A stretch of 64,000 nucleotides of DNA from Streptomyces echinatus (GCF_014203595.1 NZ_JACHJK010000003.1:248001-312000), one strand, 5' to 3'; positions 8,430-17,084 are shown, counted from the stretch's first letter. The notes: generated by a model from the letters alone, not told the origin. Translations and numbers: made by a program.

Positions 8430-8820
8430 TCAAGCCCAAAAGTGCGCCAGCGCGGTCGTCAGATCGGGTGGATATCGAAGACCGCGGCGGTGCCGGTCAC
8501 CCCCAAGCGCTGCCGAAACTGCCGGCTCAGCGGACCTACCAGCAGCAGGATGCCGGGCGGCCAGGAGGTGCCCGAGCAGGTGTTCATCGGCGGAGGCCAG
8601 AGCGGCCATGTCCACAATCAACGGGCACCCAGAAGCCGCCGCCTCACCCGAAGACCCTCTCCAACTGGTCCGCGCCGGCCCGATCGGCGCGCCCACGCAG
8701 AACCATCGCGAACGCCGCAGGCTCTCGTAGCGGGTGGTGATCACCACCAGGCCGTGAGACGCCGCGCGCGTAGGCTCCACCACCTCGGCATCCCACCGGC
8801 CGCACCGAACGATGCCCGGC
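8430..8820 (-). pseudogene. STAS-domain protein broken by several frameshifts
   Basis: Pieces of one STAS protein appear in successive frames on the minus strand: GLVVITTRYESLR, then FAMVLRGRADRAGADQLERV, then CPLIVDMAALASADEHLLGH, then LLLVGPLSRQFRQRLGVTGT and AAVFDIHP. They join if single bases are restored near 8720, removed near 8650 and corrected near 8545. At least three indels in 350 bases mark it as dead. It lies just downstream of the GAF-SpoIIE phosphatase gene, which would have acted on it. Confidence 0.72.
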
Positions 8821-8853
8821 GTGCAACCCACGATTGGGGGCCAAAAACGGCTC

Positions 8854-10170
8854 TCAGGCGGTGGGCGGGACACGGAGGGCGAGCAGGGCGGTGTCGTCAC
8901 TGGCCCAGTCGCCGGTGTGCTCGGCCAGGATCTGGTCGAGGTGACGCACGGTCTCGGTGGCGTCGGCACCGTGCGTGGCCGCCAGGGCTGCGGCGAGGTC
9001 GTCCTCGTCGAAGATCGGGCGGGAGGCGCCGGGCCTGTGAGGACGGGGCCGGGCTTCGATGGCGCCGTCGGTGTACAGCAGCAGGTCGCCGGGGGCGAGA
9101 CGGAAGCGGACGTCGTGCAGTTGCACCTCGGGAAACACCCCGAGGAGGGTGCCGGCCCGCCCGAGGGGCTGGACACGGCCGCCGGCGCGGCGGATGAGCG
9201 CCGGCGGATGCCCCGCGGTGCACAGCCGGCCCGCCACGCCCGCGGGTGTGAGGCGGAAGGTGGCGTACACGGCGGTGAGGAAACGGCCTGCACCCACCCG
9301 CTGGGCGAGGAGGGCCGAGTTCAACTGGGTGAGCACGGCGGCCGGGGACAGATGCTGGGTGGCCTCCGCGCGCAGGGTGTAGCGGGCCAGCGCGGTGGCC
9401 TTCGCCGCTTCGGTGCCCTTGCCGCACACGTCGCCCATCACGGTGCACCACCACGAACCCCTTGAGCGGAAGAGGTCGTAGAAGTCACCGACGACCTCCG
9501 TGCCACCGGCGGCGGGAAGGTAGGAGGCCGCGGTGTCCAGGCCGGGGACCGGCCGCAGGATGGGGGGTAGCAGACTGTCCTGCAGACTGCGGGCGAGCTC
9601 TGTGGACGCCGCCAGCGCCTCCTGCGAGGCCGTCAGCGAGGTACGTAGGTTGATCTCGTTGCCGGCCGAGCGGGCCATCGTCTCCAGCACGGCCAGCTCG
9701 TCCGGCTGCCAGGTGCGCGGGTTCTCGTCGATCACGCACATGCTGCCCAGCACCTCGCCGTCCGGGCCGAGGATCGGATAACCCGCCCACGCGCCGATCT
9801 TCATCGGGCCAACTGACGGGTGGTCCCGCGTGCGGGGATCGGCGGCAGCGTCCTCGACCGTGAACCGCTCACAGGCCAGGCCGACGAGGAAGTAGCAGAA
9901 GCTCTCCGAGACCGGGTTCTGCCGCACGCCGATACTCGCGGCGTCGACTTCGATGCAGGACTTCCAGAAGGAACGCTGCTCATCCACCAGCGTGATGAAG
10001 GCCCGGGCCCAGCCGGTCACGGTCGCCGCCACCTGGGCCAGGCTGTCGAATTCCGGCTCCGGCCCTGTATCGAGGAGTTTGGCTGCGGCCACCGCCGCCA
10101 GACGCACAGGATCCGACAGCGCCGCCGGCAGGCCGTCCTCGCGCACCCCACCCGGAAATCTCACCGGCAT
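8854..10170 (-). CDS. GAF-SpoIIE PP2C phosphatase
   Basis: A 438-residue phosphatase with ATG 10170 behind AAGGAG. A GAF domain covers about residues 25-175 (ITLVDEQRSFWKSCIEV, SESFCYFLVG, MKIGAWAGYPI, GSMCVIDENPRTW). A linker helix (ASQEALAASTELARSLQDSL) leads into the SpoIIE domain at about 205-435, with EVVGDFYDLF, VMGDVCGKGTEAAK, CTAGHPPALI, LLLYTDGAIEARP and WASDDTALLAL. All metal-ligand aspartates are kept. GAF domains of this shape bind small ligands or sense redox or light; the ligand here is unknown. It would act on STAS proteins, of which the neighbour at 8430 is broken. Confidence 0.9.
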   Translation of the reverse strand: MPVRFPGGVREDGLPAALSDPVRLAAVAAAKLLDTGPEPEFDSLAQVAATVTGWARAFITLVDEQRSFWKSCIEVDAASIGVRQNPVSESFCYFLVGLACERFTVEDAAADPRTRDHPSVGPMKIGAWAGYPILGPDGEVLGSMCVIDENPRTWQPDELAVLETMARSAGNEINLRTSLTASQEALAASTELARSLQDSLLPPILRPVPGLDTAASYLPAAGGTEVVGDFYDLFRSRGSWWCTVMGDVCGKGTEAAKATALARYTLRAEATQHLSPAAVLTQLNSALLAQRVGAGRFLTAVYATFRLTPAGVAGRLCTAGHPPALIRRAGGRVQPLGRAGTLLGVFPEVQLHDVRFRLAPGDLLLYTDGAIEARPRPHRPGASRPIFDEDDLAAALAATHGADATETVRHLDQILAEHTGDWASDDTALLALRVPPTA

Positions 10171-10319
10171 CCCTGCGCTCCTTCGCCACCTTGCACCCTC
10201 GCTGCAAAGGTAGCGGGCCTTCACCGGCAGGCTGCCGCGCGGAAGCAACTCCCATGAACGGGGGTCCCCTGCCTGCCACGTCTGCGCCGCCGTAGGTGCC
10301 CAGGCGCGTCCGCGGCGGC

Positions 10320-11165
10320 TCAGCCGGTGGTGAGCATCCCCTCGCGCAGGCGTGCCAGGCAGCGGGACAGGAGACGGGAGACGTGCATCTGGGAGACCCC
10401 GAGATGCTCCCCGATCTGGGCCTGGGTGAGCTCGTCGACGAACCGCATGTGGATGATCTTCCGATCGCGTTCGTCGAGCGCGGCGATCATCGGGGCCAGG
10501 GCATGGAAGTCCTCGACGAGTTCCAGGGCGTGGTCGTCGGTGCCGATGAAGTCCGCCAGCGCCGTCTCGCCGTCCTCGCTGGTACTCAAGGCGGCATCGA
10601 GGGAGGCGGAGTTGTAACCGTTCGAGGCGAGGCGTGCTTCACGCACCTCGTCCTCGGACAGGCTCATCAGCTCCGCCAGTTCCTTGTCCGTCGGCGTCCT
10701 GCCCAGCCGGCTGCGCAGTTCCTCACCGGCGCGGGCGAGCTGGACGCGGGCCTCCTGCAGCCGGCGCGGCACGTGCACGGCCCAGGTGGTGTCGCGGAAG
10801 AACCGCTTGATCTCACCCACGATGTAGGGGATGGCAAACGAGGTGAACTCCACTTCCCGTGCCAGCTCGAACCGGTCGATCGCCTTGATCAGACCGATCA
10901 TGCCGACCTGAACGATGTCCTCCATCTGCTCCGCACCCCGGCTGCGGAACCGGCCCGCTGCGTAGCGGACCAGGGACATGTTCATCTCGATCAACGTGTT
11001 GCGGGTATCGCTGTACTCAGGCGTACCCTCCTCCAGCACCGCCAGCCGGGCGAAGAACAGCCCCGACAACCCACGAGCATCCTTCGGGGCCACCCGGGAA
11101 GGATCAGTGACCTCCGGCAGACTCCCCGTCCGTATGTCCGTACCGGCAGCAGTCACTGTCGTCAT
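10320..11165 (-). CDS. SigB/SigF/SigG-family RNA polymerase sigma factor
   Basis: A 281-residue group 3 sigma factor with ATG 11165 behind GGAGGGAAG. Region 2 is seen in MSLVRYAAGRFRSRGAEQME, DIVQVGMIGLIKAIDRFE and FTSFAIPYIVGEIKRFFRDT; region 3 in VHVPRRLQEARVQLAR; region 4 in ERDRKIIHMRFVDELTQAQI and GVSQMHVSRLLSRCLARLR. Such factors in Streptomyces direct osmotic, oxidative and developmental stress genes and are held by RsbW-like kinases, matching the surrounding partner-switch genes. The upstream region carries a site resembling its own class of promoter (11229-11253). No anti-sigma gene is directly adjacent; the nearest is at 3576. Confidence 0.92.
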   Translation of the reverse strand: MTTVTAAGTDIRTGSLPEVTDPSRVAPKDARGLSGLFFARLAVLEEGTPEYSDTRNTLIEMNMSLVRYAAGRFRSRGAEQMEDIVQVGMIGLIKAIDRFELAREVEFTSFAIPYIVGEIKRFFRDTTWAVHVPRRLQEARVQLARAGEELRSRLGRTPTDKELAELMSLSEDEVREARLASNGYNSASLDAALSTSEDGETALADFIGTDDHALELVEDFHALAPMIAALDERDRKIIHMRFVDELTQAQIGEHLGVSQMHVSRLLSRCLARLREGMLTTG

Positions 11166-11228
11166 GAGCTTCCCTCCCCATCCATCCCCCGCACGTCGCC
11201 GACCCGCTACGGGCCGACGACAGGCCTG

Positions 11229-11253
11229 GTACCCCCGCAGCTTTGAGCCATGC
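11229..11253 (-). promoter_or_regulatory. Putative SigB-type promoter before the sigma gene
   Basis: On the minus strand GCAT (11253-11250) is followed after 15 bases by GGGTAC (11234-11229). This fits the GNNT-N14-16-GGGTAC/T pattern I associate with Streptomyces SigB promoters. The predicted transcript start is about 57 bases before the sigma-gene ATG at 11165, suggesting autoregulation. The -35 pattern is weak, so the site rests mainly on GGGTAC. Confidence 0.45.
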
Positions 11254-11638
11254 CCGCAGCTCAGTGCCCCGGCCGCCGGAGCGACCGGGGCGCGGCGGCG
11301 CATGAACCCACGCTGCGCCCCCTGGAACTCGTCGGCGGTGACGTGGACGTCACCGGATTCGGGGCCCACTGCACCGAACGGCCGCCCTCGGGAGGATCAG
11401 GGTGGGCCATGCGCGTGCCACGGGCTCCACCGGATGCCGTGCAGCGGCGTCCCAGCGCGGGTTCGCACGAAAGCGTCGGCTGTTTCGTCTCCTCGCACTG
11501 GCGTTTCGCCCTCGACGGTGGGGGCTACTCGCACGCGGAAGCCCGGGCGAAGCAAGAGACCTATGAGAGCCGGTGTGATGCTCCGGCGGCCTGCGCCGAT
11601 GGGATCGTGCAGAGACGGATGACAAGGGGTTGGTCGCG
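11254..11638. other. Divergent intergenic region between sigma gene and gvpA
   Basis: Open frames here are arginine/proline-rich and have no recognisable domain. I found no GGGTA-type site upstream of gvpA. No gene is supported. Confidence 0.5.
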
Positions 11639-12037
11639 ATGACCGTGGCCACACAGCAAGGCGGCGGGGGCGGCTCCAGCGGCCTGTATGACGTTTTGGA
11701 ACTCGTTCTCGACCGCGGGCTGGTGATCGACGCGTTCGTGCGGGTCTCCCTGGTCGGTATCGAGATACTCAAGATCGACGTACGGGTCGTGGTCGCCAGC
11801 GTCGACACCTATCTCCGCTTCGCCGAGGCCTGCAACCGCCTCGACCTGGAAGCCGGACCCCGCAAGCCGGCCGGGCTGACGGAGCTCACCGGAAAGCTCT
11901 CCGAGTCCGGCGCCCAGGGCAAGACCAAGGGGGCGCTCTCCGGCGCCGCGGAGACCATCTCCGACGCCTTCAACCAGGCGCGCGAGGGGGGCCGGGAGCG
12001 TCAGGGCGAGCGGGCCGCGCGCAGGAGGGAGGACTGA
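11639..12037 (+). CDS. gvpA: Gas vesicle structural protein GvpA/GvpJ type
   Basis: A 132-residue protein with ATG 11639 behind AAGGGG. The core GLYDVLELVLDRGLVIDAFV followed by VSLVGIEILKIDVRVVVASV is the GvpA fold that assembles into the vesicle wall. The C-terminus carries a charged extension of about 50 residues (EGGRERQGERAARRRED at the end), as in the longer Streptomyces homologues. It is followed four bases later by the gvpF/L gene. Only these two gvp genes are present here, whereas Streptomyces gas-vesicle clusters usually hold eight or more (with gvpG, J, K, S, O), so vesicles are unlikely from this locus alone. Confidence 0.88.
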   Translation: MTVATQQGGGGGSSGLYDVLELVLDRGLVIDAFVRVSLVGIEILKIDVRVVVASVDTYLRFAEACNRLDLEAGPRKPAGLTELTGKLSESGAQGKTKGALSGAAETISDAFNQAREGGRERQGERAARRRED

Positions 12038-12040
12038 CGG

Positions 12041-12829
12041 ATGGGTACCTACGTCTACGGGATCATTCGCGCCTCACATTCCCCGCTGCGCCAGGATCTG
12101 GAGGGCATCGGTGAGGCCCCGCGCCCGGTACGCGTCGTGGGCCGGGGTGAGGTGGCCGCGATCGTCAGCGATGCCCCCGAGGGGCTGCGGCCCAAGCGCC
12201 GTGATCTGCTGGCCCACCAGCGTGTGCTGGACGAAGCCGGAGCCGGTGGCGTGGTCCTGCCGATGCGGTTCGGCAGCACCGCGGCGGACGACGACACGGT
12301 GACCACGGTGCTCACCGAGCGTGCAGAACACTTCCTCGAGCGCCTGCAGGCACTGGACGGCACCGCGGAGTACAACATCAAGGCCAACCACGACGAGGAG
12401 GCCGTGCTCCGCCTGATCATGGCGGCCCACGACGACATCCGGTCCCTCGCGGACGCGAACCGGGAAGCCGGCGGCGGCACGCAGGAGCAGAAGATCCAGC
12501 TCGGAGAGATGATCACCGCCGCCGTCCAGGCGCGCGAGGCGACGGACGCGGAGCTGCTGCACCAGGCACTGGCGCCGATCGCCGAGGCAGTCAGCACCGG
12601 ACCCCAGAGCACCGGCTGGCTCGCCAACCTCTCCTTCCTGGTGAACCACACTTCAGCGGAGCGGTTCCTGGCCGCAGTCGATGAATTCCGTACGGAGCAC
12701 CGGCACCTCGAACTGCGCGTCAACGGCCCGCTGCCGCCCTACAGCTTCGTCGACACCACCTCCTCCGCGCAGGCCGAAGGTGGCACCGCGGAAGCCTTCG
12801 GAGCCGCAGCAGCACAGCCGAACAGCTGA
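12041..12829 (+). CDS. Gas vesicle protein GvpL/GvpF family
   Basis: A 262-residue protein starting MGTYVYGIIRASHS, the standard GvpL/F opening. Diagnostic segments are VRVVGRGEVAAIVSDAPEG, LLAHQRVLDEAGAGGVVLPM RFG, EYNIKANHDEEAVLR and WLANLSFLVNHTSAERFLAA. GvpF and GvpL are accessory proteins that bind GvpA during vesicle assembly. The start ATG lies directly after the gvpA stop, so the two genes form an operon. The C-terminal Ala/Gly/Gln tail is low complexity. Confidence 0.88.
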   Translation: MGTYVYGIIRASHSPLRQDLEGIGEAPRPVRVVGRGEVAAIVSDAPEGLRPKRRDLLAHQRVLDEAGAGGVVLPMRFGSTAADDDTVTTVLTERAEHFLERLQALDGTAEYNIKANHDEEAVLRLIMAAHDDIRSLADANREAGGGTQEQKIQLGEMITAAVQAREATDAELLHQALAPIAEAVSTGPQSTGWLANLSFLVNHTSAERFLAAVDEFRTEHRHLELRVNGPLPPYSFVDTTSSAQAEGGTAEAFGAAAAQPNS

Positions 12830-12878
12830 CGCCCTCCCAGCGGTGGCGGTGGCCGCAGAGTGCGGCAGGGCCGGCGCA

Positions 12879-12902
12879 GGTTCCGTCACCGCGGATGGGT
12901 AC
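12879..12902 (+). promoter_or_regulatory. Putative SigB-type promoter before the SPW gene
   Basis: GGTT (12879-12882) is followed after 14 bases by GGGTAC (12897-12902), matching GNNT-N14-16-GGGTAC/T. It sits about 40 bases before the SPW-repeat gene start at 12944. Together with the site at 11229 it suggests that the local sigma factor reads both genes. Confidence 0.5.
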
Positions 12903-12943
12903 CCGGCGCTGGATAAATCCTCATTCCCATCGAGGTGAAGGCA

Positions 12944-13429
12944 ATGACCACTTCACACGGGCCGTCCATGGAGACGCACCCTGACATCGTCGACATGCGC
13001 ATGCGGCACGAGATGGCCGAACGGGCCACGAGCACCCCGCAGGGGCAGGCCACCGGAATGCTGGCATTCCTCACCGGCATCTACCTGGCGGCATCACCGT
13101 GGATCACCGGATTCAACGGCCTGCCCACACTCGCCGTCAACAACCTCCTGGTAGGACTCGCCTACGCCCTCCTGATGAGCGGCGGCTTCGGCCGCGCCTA
13201 CGAACGCACCCACAGCATGGCCTGGGGAGCCTGCGCCCTGGGAGCCTGGACCATCATCGCGCCGTGGGTAGTTGCAGGCGACGTGAGCACCACCAAAACC
13301 ATCCTCAACAACGTCATCACCGGCGCCCTCGCCCTCATCCTCGCCTTGGCCGCCAGCACAGCCGCCCGAGCAGCCGAATCCCCCACGACCCCACGGGGCA
13401 TGACACCGCCCTACTCAACCGGACGCTGA
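12944..13429 (+). CDS. SPW-repeat membrane protein
   Basis: A 161-residue membrane protein with ATG 12944 behind GAGGTGAAGG. It has two SPW-type repeats: ATGMLAFLTGIYLAASPWIT GF and CALGAWTIIAPWVVAGDV, each ending in the Pro-Trp turn. Four hydrophobic helices are visible, with a charged N-terminus (DMRMRHEMAERATSTPQGQ). The family is common in actinomycetes, of unknown function, and often sits near stress regulators. The GGTT/GGGTAC site upstream makes it a likely stress-regulon member. Confidence 0.85.
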   Translation: MTTSHGPSMETHPDIVDMRMRHEMAERATSTPQGQATGMLAFLTGIYLAASPWITGFNGLPTLAVNNLLVGLAYALLMSGGFGRAYERTHSMAWGACALGAWTIIAPWVVAGDVSTTKTILNNVITGALALILALAASTAARAAESPTTPRGMTPPYSTGR

Positions 13430-13830
13430 CTGCAGCAAGACGTCCTCCAACCCCCACGCGGCGGCAGGGCCAGGCGTCCGCGGTCGGCCCAAAGGCGCCT
13501 CTCGCCGGCGGCCGCCTCCAGCCAGCTGCCGCCGGCGGACCGGACCAGTGTCGGCGGGACATCAGGACATTGGCGGACAGCGGTTGAGGTCGTCCCGTTC
13601 GTCTCGGCGAGAATCTGGCCGCATCGGTCACCTCTGGGTCGCGAAGCCATGGGCTCGCATCCGGGCAGCCGCACCGCGTCACCTCAGATGAAAACGAAGA
13701 AGAGGATCAAGACGGGTCCTGAGAGTAGGAGTCGTCTCCGCCAGCCATGAGCGCATCCCCTCTGCCTGCCATCGGGTACCCCGTCGGCGGTCGCCTGGCG
13801 GGGGTGCCGTGTGCGGGGCGGCGTCGCCTC
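13430..13830. other. Intergenic region, no supported gene
   Basis: Between the SPW gene and the end of the MBL gene I see no frame with coding character and no repeat. Confidence 0.5.
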
Positions 13831-14670
13831 TCAGCCGACGGTAGGCCGGTCGCCGCCCGGGACCAGGCGTGCGTGTCGGCCCCGGGGGCAGGACAGCAGC
13901 CGCTCGTCGAGCCCCAGCCGCTGCGCCTGGGTCAGGAAGTCCTCGAGCGGTGAGCGGAAGACGGTGTAGTCCTCGTAGTGCACGGGCAGCACCCGGCGGG
14001 GGGCCAGGCGCCGGGCGAGTTCCGCTCCCTGCGCGCCGTCCATGGTCACCACGAAGCCGCCGGGCAGCTGCGTGCCGCCCAGGTGGAGGACGGCCAGGTC
14101 GGCGGCGGGGAAACGGCGGGCGATCTCCTCTAGGCCGTCGAACAGCAGGGTGTCGCCCGAGACGTACAGGCGCAGCCGCACCGGTCCGGCGGCCGGGCCG
14201 AATTCCAGCATGCTGCCCATGACGGGCGGCAGCAGGCGGCGCAGCACGGGGTGCAGGGCGTGCCGTCCGGGCAGCGAGGTCACGCGGACCTGCGCGGTGC
14301 CGCGCCGCAGCGTGCAGCTCTCCCAGGTGCGCAGGCCTCCTGCCCGGTGAAAACCCTGCAGGGTGCGCAGCCGGCGCGCGGCGTGCGGTGTCGTGATGAT
14401 CGGGAGCGAGTGGTCCAGGTGGCTTCTGGCGCGGCGGTCCCAGTGGTCACCGTGCAGGTGCGAGAGGACGACGCCGTCCAGACGGGGCAGGTCCGCGGCG
14501 TCAAGGGCGGGTTCGGTGAGCCTGCGGCTGACCAGTCCGTATCCCAGGTGGGCGCGTTCGCCTCGGTGCAGGAGGTTGGGGTCCGTCAGCAGGGTCAGTC
14601 CGCCGAACCGCAGCAGGACCGTGGCGTTGCCGATGAAGTGGAGGTCGATGGCGTCGTCGAAGGAGGTCAT
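13831..14670 (-). CDS. UlaG-like metallo-beta-lactamase-fold hydrolase
   Basis: A 279-residue protein with ATG 14670 preceded by AGGAACC. The metal-binding motif is VVLSHLHGDHWDRRA (about residues 67-81); a further ligand His is in SLPGRHALHP, an Asp in YVSGDTLLF and a His in VLPVHYEDY. The N-terminal strand LHFIGNATVLLRFGGLTLLT DP is typical of the UlaG/RNase Z-like branch that opens lactones or cleaves phosphodiesters. The substrate is unknown. An MFS remnant follows upstream at 14892. Confidence 0.88.
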   Translation of the reverse strand: MTSFDDAIDLHFIGNATVLLRFGGLTLLTDPNLLHRGERAHLGYGLVSRRLTEPALDAADLPRLDGVVLSHLHGDHWDRRARSHLDHSLPIITTPHAARRLRTLQGFHRAGGLRTWESCTLRRGTAQVRVTSLPGRHALHPVLRRLLPPVMGSMLEFGPAAGPVRLRLYVSGDTLLFDGLEEIARRFPAADLAVLHLGGTQLPGGFVVTMDGAQGAELARRLAPRRVLPVHYEDYTVFRSPLEDFLTQAQRLGLDERLLSCPRGRHARLVPGGDRPTVG

Positions 14671-14891
14671 ACCGGTTCCTGCCCGGCGGGCGCGGCCCGT
14701 CTGTTCGGCACGGTCTGGTTGCCGGCCCCCGGGTTCCCCTCACGCCGGGGGTGCATACGCCGCGCCGTCCCTTGCGACAGGGGGCGGCCGATCACGCGGG
14801 TGGCGCCGTCACGTCTGTGCCGATCAGCGGCATTCCAGCCGCTGCGGCCGCTTCTCACCGTCTGCGGGCGAGGAGCGGGCCGGCGTACAGC

Positions 14892-15325
14892 TCAGGCTTG
14901 GCGGGCCGCGACGAAGCAGATCGCGGCTCGGACGGTGATGATCATGTCGGCTTCCTCTTCGGAGAAGGCCGTGGAGGTGACGAGGGCGGCCGGGAAGCCG
15001 CGCCGTGTGAACAAGCTGAGCTCGAGCAGGGTGCGGGCCGTTCGGCGCTGGTGCAGGGCGAACGCGGCGAGTACGAGCAGTCCGCCGGCCACCGACGTCC
15101 AGCCGCGCAGGGGAAGGTGTCCGAGGTCCACTCCGATCAGCGGGTACACGAGGAGCCCGGTGAGTGCGGCCAGGGCGGTCCCGGGCCAGTCCGGGGCGGG
15201 ACGGTGCGGGGCGCGGTTTGCCGGGAGCAGCGGGGACAGGCCCAGCACCACTGCGGCTAGCGGAACGTTCACCAGGAACGCGGCCCGCCAGGACGAGCCG
15301 AACAGGTCGGCGTGGGTCAGTATGG
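14892..15325 (-). pseudogene. MFS transporter fragment (DHA2 type)
   Basis: The frame reads ADLFGSSWRAAFLVNVPLA, then LDWPGTALAALT-like sequence (DWPGTALAALTGLLVYPLIG) and LLELSLFTRRGFPAALVTST. This corresponds to the centre (about TM 6-9) of a 14-helix drug exporter. Both ends are missing: upstream of 15325 the frame loses identity, and at 14892 it stops after FVAARQA. It is a remnant of an efflux gene. Confidence 0.72.
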
Positions 15326-15597
15326 GCCTCCTTTCGCGCTGTGGAACCGGGAACGGACCCGGTCACCGGGCCAGCGTGGGAGTGCGAGCGGGAGGGACTC
15401 CCTCGGGGCGGGACAGGCTGCAGATTCTGCCGTTTCCTGTGGTCGCTCATCGCGCCGTTGCTGCCCGTGCCGGGTCCGAAACTGGTGGAGGGCAGACCGC
15501 GGGTCTTCTTGCGAGGCCCCCCACGAACCTGGTGGGAGCGCCGTCGGGGGCCTGCCGCCGGTGAGCGTCGGCCGGGGCTCTGCGTGGCGGCGTCGTG

Positions 15598-15870
15598 TCA
15601 CTCGGTTTTGGGGGTGCAGCGCATGCCGATGCAGACGCAGCCCGTGCCGTCCCTAAGGGTGGATAAGACCACGGGCATGTAGTCCTCGCTGAACGCCGCG
15701 CCAACTCCCGCGCCGGCGAAGACCCTGTCCGTCACGGGGACCAGGTCGATCTCCAGGGGTTCGGAGTAGTTGCCCCCCGGCCGGCAGGCGCGCCCAGGCC
15801 CACCGGGCCGCCGCGACACCCAGTGTGGACCTGGGCATGCCTGGTAGATCCCGCGCACGCCTTGGGGCAA
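15598..15870 (-). other. Uncertain short open frame
   Basis: The C-terminal part (LEIDLVPVTDRVFAGAGVG, then MPVVLSTLRDGTGCVCIGMR) has balanced composition unlike a shadow frame, but the N-terminal part is arginine/proline-rich. No family is recognised. It may be the end of a decayed gene. The rest of 15326-15879 holds nothing that I can support. Confidence 0.25.
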
Positions 15871-15879
15871 CCAGTCGGG

Positions 15880-16512
15880 TCAGGGGTGCATGAGCGTGTC
15901 GAGCTGTGCAGCGAGGTCGGGATGAGTGGTGGCCAGGTGGGGGCGGGTGGCGTGGAGGGGTTGGATGAGCTCGGCGGGGTCGTCGTGGGCAAGAGCCGCG
16001 TGGAGCTGGCTGACCGGGAGGCGGGCCGTGGTGGGCAGGTCACTGAGGGCGGTGATCTGGCCGGCGATGCGGCGCAGGTCGGCTGCGTTGCGGCGGGCCC
16101 AGGCGGCGGTGGTGCGTTCGGCGGCGCGGCGTTCGCGGGTGGCCTGGACGCGTTGCTCGCCGGTGGTTCCGGCGGGGCCGGGGCGGCCACGCAGGTAGCG
16201 TCGTTCGGCGGCCTGCCGGCTGGCGACACCGAGGGGGTGGGCCAGGTCGGCCCAGCTGGCTCCCGCGTCGCGGGCGGTTTCGATCAGGCCGGTCTCCCAT
16301 CCGGCGAGCTGCTCGCGCACCTGCCGCAGCAGCATCAGCGAGGCCAGCGCCTGCTCCGGCCCGGGACCGGGCGCCTCCGGGGCGTCGGGGGTCTCCCGAC
16401 GGGCGTCGCGCAGGGCGTCGTCTATGGCGTGCAGGGCCGCGGCGGCGGCGAGGAACGACGCCGGGCCATGGACGTTCGTACCGGGCGTGGACGGCCGGTC
16501 GGATGCGGTCAC
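15880..16512 (-). CDS. rheA: RheA-type repressor of hsp18
   Basis: A 210-residue protein (GTG 16512, six bases after GAGGGAG; GTG 16518 is too close to that site). It matches the Streptomyces family annotated as HSP18 transcriptional regulator: a helical N-terminal part ([20 protein letters not shown]), a central DNA-contact-like region ([32 protein letters not shown]), and a C-terminal helical part. RheA is known in S. albus as a thermosensing repressor divergent from hsp18. The same divergent layout is seen here, with two operators between the genes, supporting the assignment beyond sequence alone. Confidence 0.85.
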   Translation of the reverse strand: MTASDRPSTPGTNVHGPASFLAAAAALHAIDDALRDARRETPDAPEAPGPGPEQALASLMLLRQVREQLAGWETGLIETARDAGASWADLAHPLGVASRQAAERRYLRGRPGPAGTTGEQRVQATRERRAAERTTAAWARRNAADLRRIAGQITALSDLPTTARLPVSQLHAALAHDDPAELIQPLHATRPHLATTHPDLAAQLDTLMHP

Positions 16513-16529
16513 GGACACCTCCCTCTCAT

Positions 16530-16548
16530 AGTCATCGCATAGATGACA
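16530..16548. promoter_or_regulatory. RheA-type operator, imperfect copy
   Basis: AGTCATC-N5-GATGACA, one mismatch from the TGTCATC-N5-GATGACA site known for RheA. It lies just upstream of the rheA ribosome site and would serve autorepression. Confidence 0.65.
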
Positions 16549-16555
16549 TCGCGTT

Positions 16556-16574
16556 TGTCATCCATTGGATGACA
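16556..16574. promoter_or_regulatory. RheA operator, perfect copy
   Basis: TGTCATC (16556-16562), five bases, GATGACA (16568-16574): an exact match to the inverted repeat reported for RheA in Streptomyces. It lies 66 bases before the hsp18 start codon. Confidence 0.85.
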
Positions 16575-16640
16575 TGCTACAACGGTGTCAGTGAGGCGCA
16601 TTGGCAGCAACTGCCTGAACCTGCTGGAGGTGTTTTCACG

Positions 16641-17072
16641 ATGTTGATGCGCACTGACCCCTTCCGTGAGCTGGACCGGCTGGCGCAGCAGCTGACGGGC
16701 CCGGGCACCTGGTCCCGCCCGTCGGTGATGCCGATGGACGCCTACCGCGAGGGCGACGAGTACGTGGTGGCCTTCGACCTTCCGGGCGTCCCCGCGGACG
16801 CGATCGACATCGACGTCGAGCGGAACATGCTCACCGTCAAGGCCGAGCGGCGGCCGGCGGCGAAGGCCGACGACGTGCAGATGGAGCTGTCCGAGCGGCC
16901 GCTGGGTGTCTTCTCCCGCCAGATCGTGCTCGCCGACACCCTCGACACCGAGCACATCCAGGCCGACTACGACGCCGGGGTGCTCACCCTGCGCATCCCG
17001 ATCGCCGAGCGCGCCAAGCCCCGCAAGATCTCCGTCGGCGTCGGATCCGGCCGCAAGGAGATCTCCGGCTGA
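16641..17072 (+). CDS. hsp18: Small heat-shock protein Hsp18 (Hsp20 family)
   Basis: A 143-residue alpha-crystallin-type chaperone with ATG 16641 after GGAGG. It opens [20 protein letters not shown], and the crystallin domain covers about residues 30-135 ([33 protein letters not shown]). The conserved C-terminal strand appears as [13 protein letters not shown], and the closing RKISV supplies an I-x-V-like anchor. It binds unfolding proteins under heat without ATP. Regulation by RheA is shown by the operators at 16530 and 16556. A strong hairpin follows at 17085. Confidence 0.93.
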   Translation: MLMRTDPFRELDRLAQQLTGPGTWSRPSVMPMDAYREGDEYVVAFDLPGVPADAIDIDVERNMLTVKAERRPAAKADDVQMELSERPLGVFSRQIVLADTLDTEHIQADYDAGVLTLRIPIAERAKPRKISVGVGSGRKEISG

Positions 17073-17084
17073 CACCGGCCGGAT

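Noticed and set aside
8812..9465. Plus-strand frame of 217 codons over the GAF-SpoIIE gene
   Set aside because: Glycine/valine-rich antisense shadow of a clear phosphatase gene; no start signal.
10296..11246. Plus-strand frame of 316 codons over the sigma gene
   Set aside because: Shadow of the sigma factor on the other strand.
14251..15564. Plus-strand frame of 437 codons
   Set aside because: Lies opposite the MBL gene and MFS fragment, no domain, repetitive GC-driven composition.
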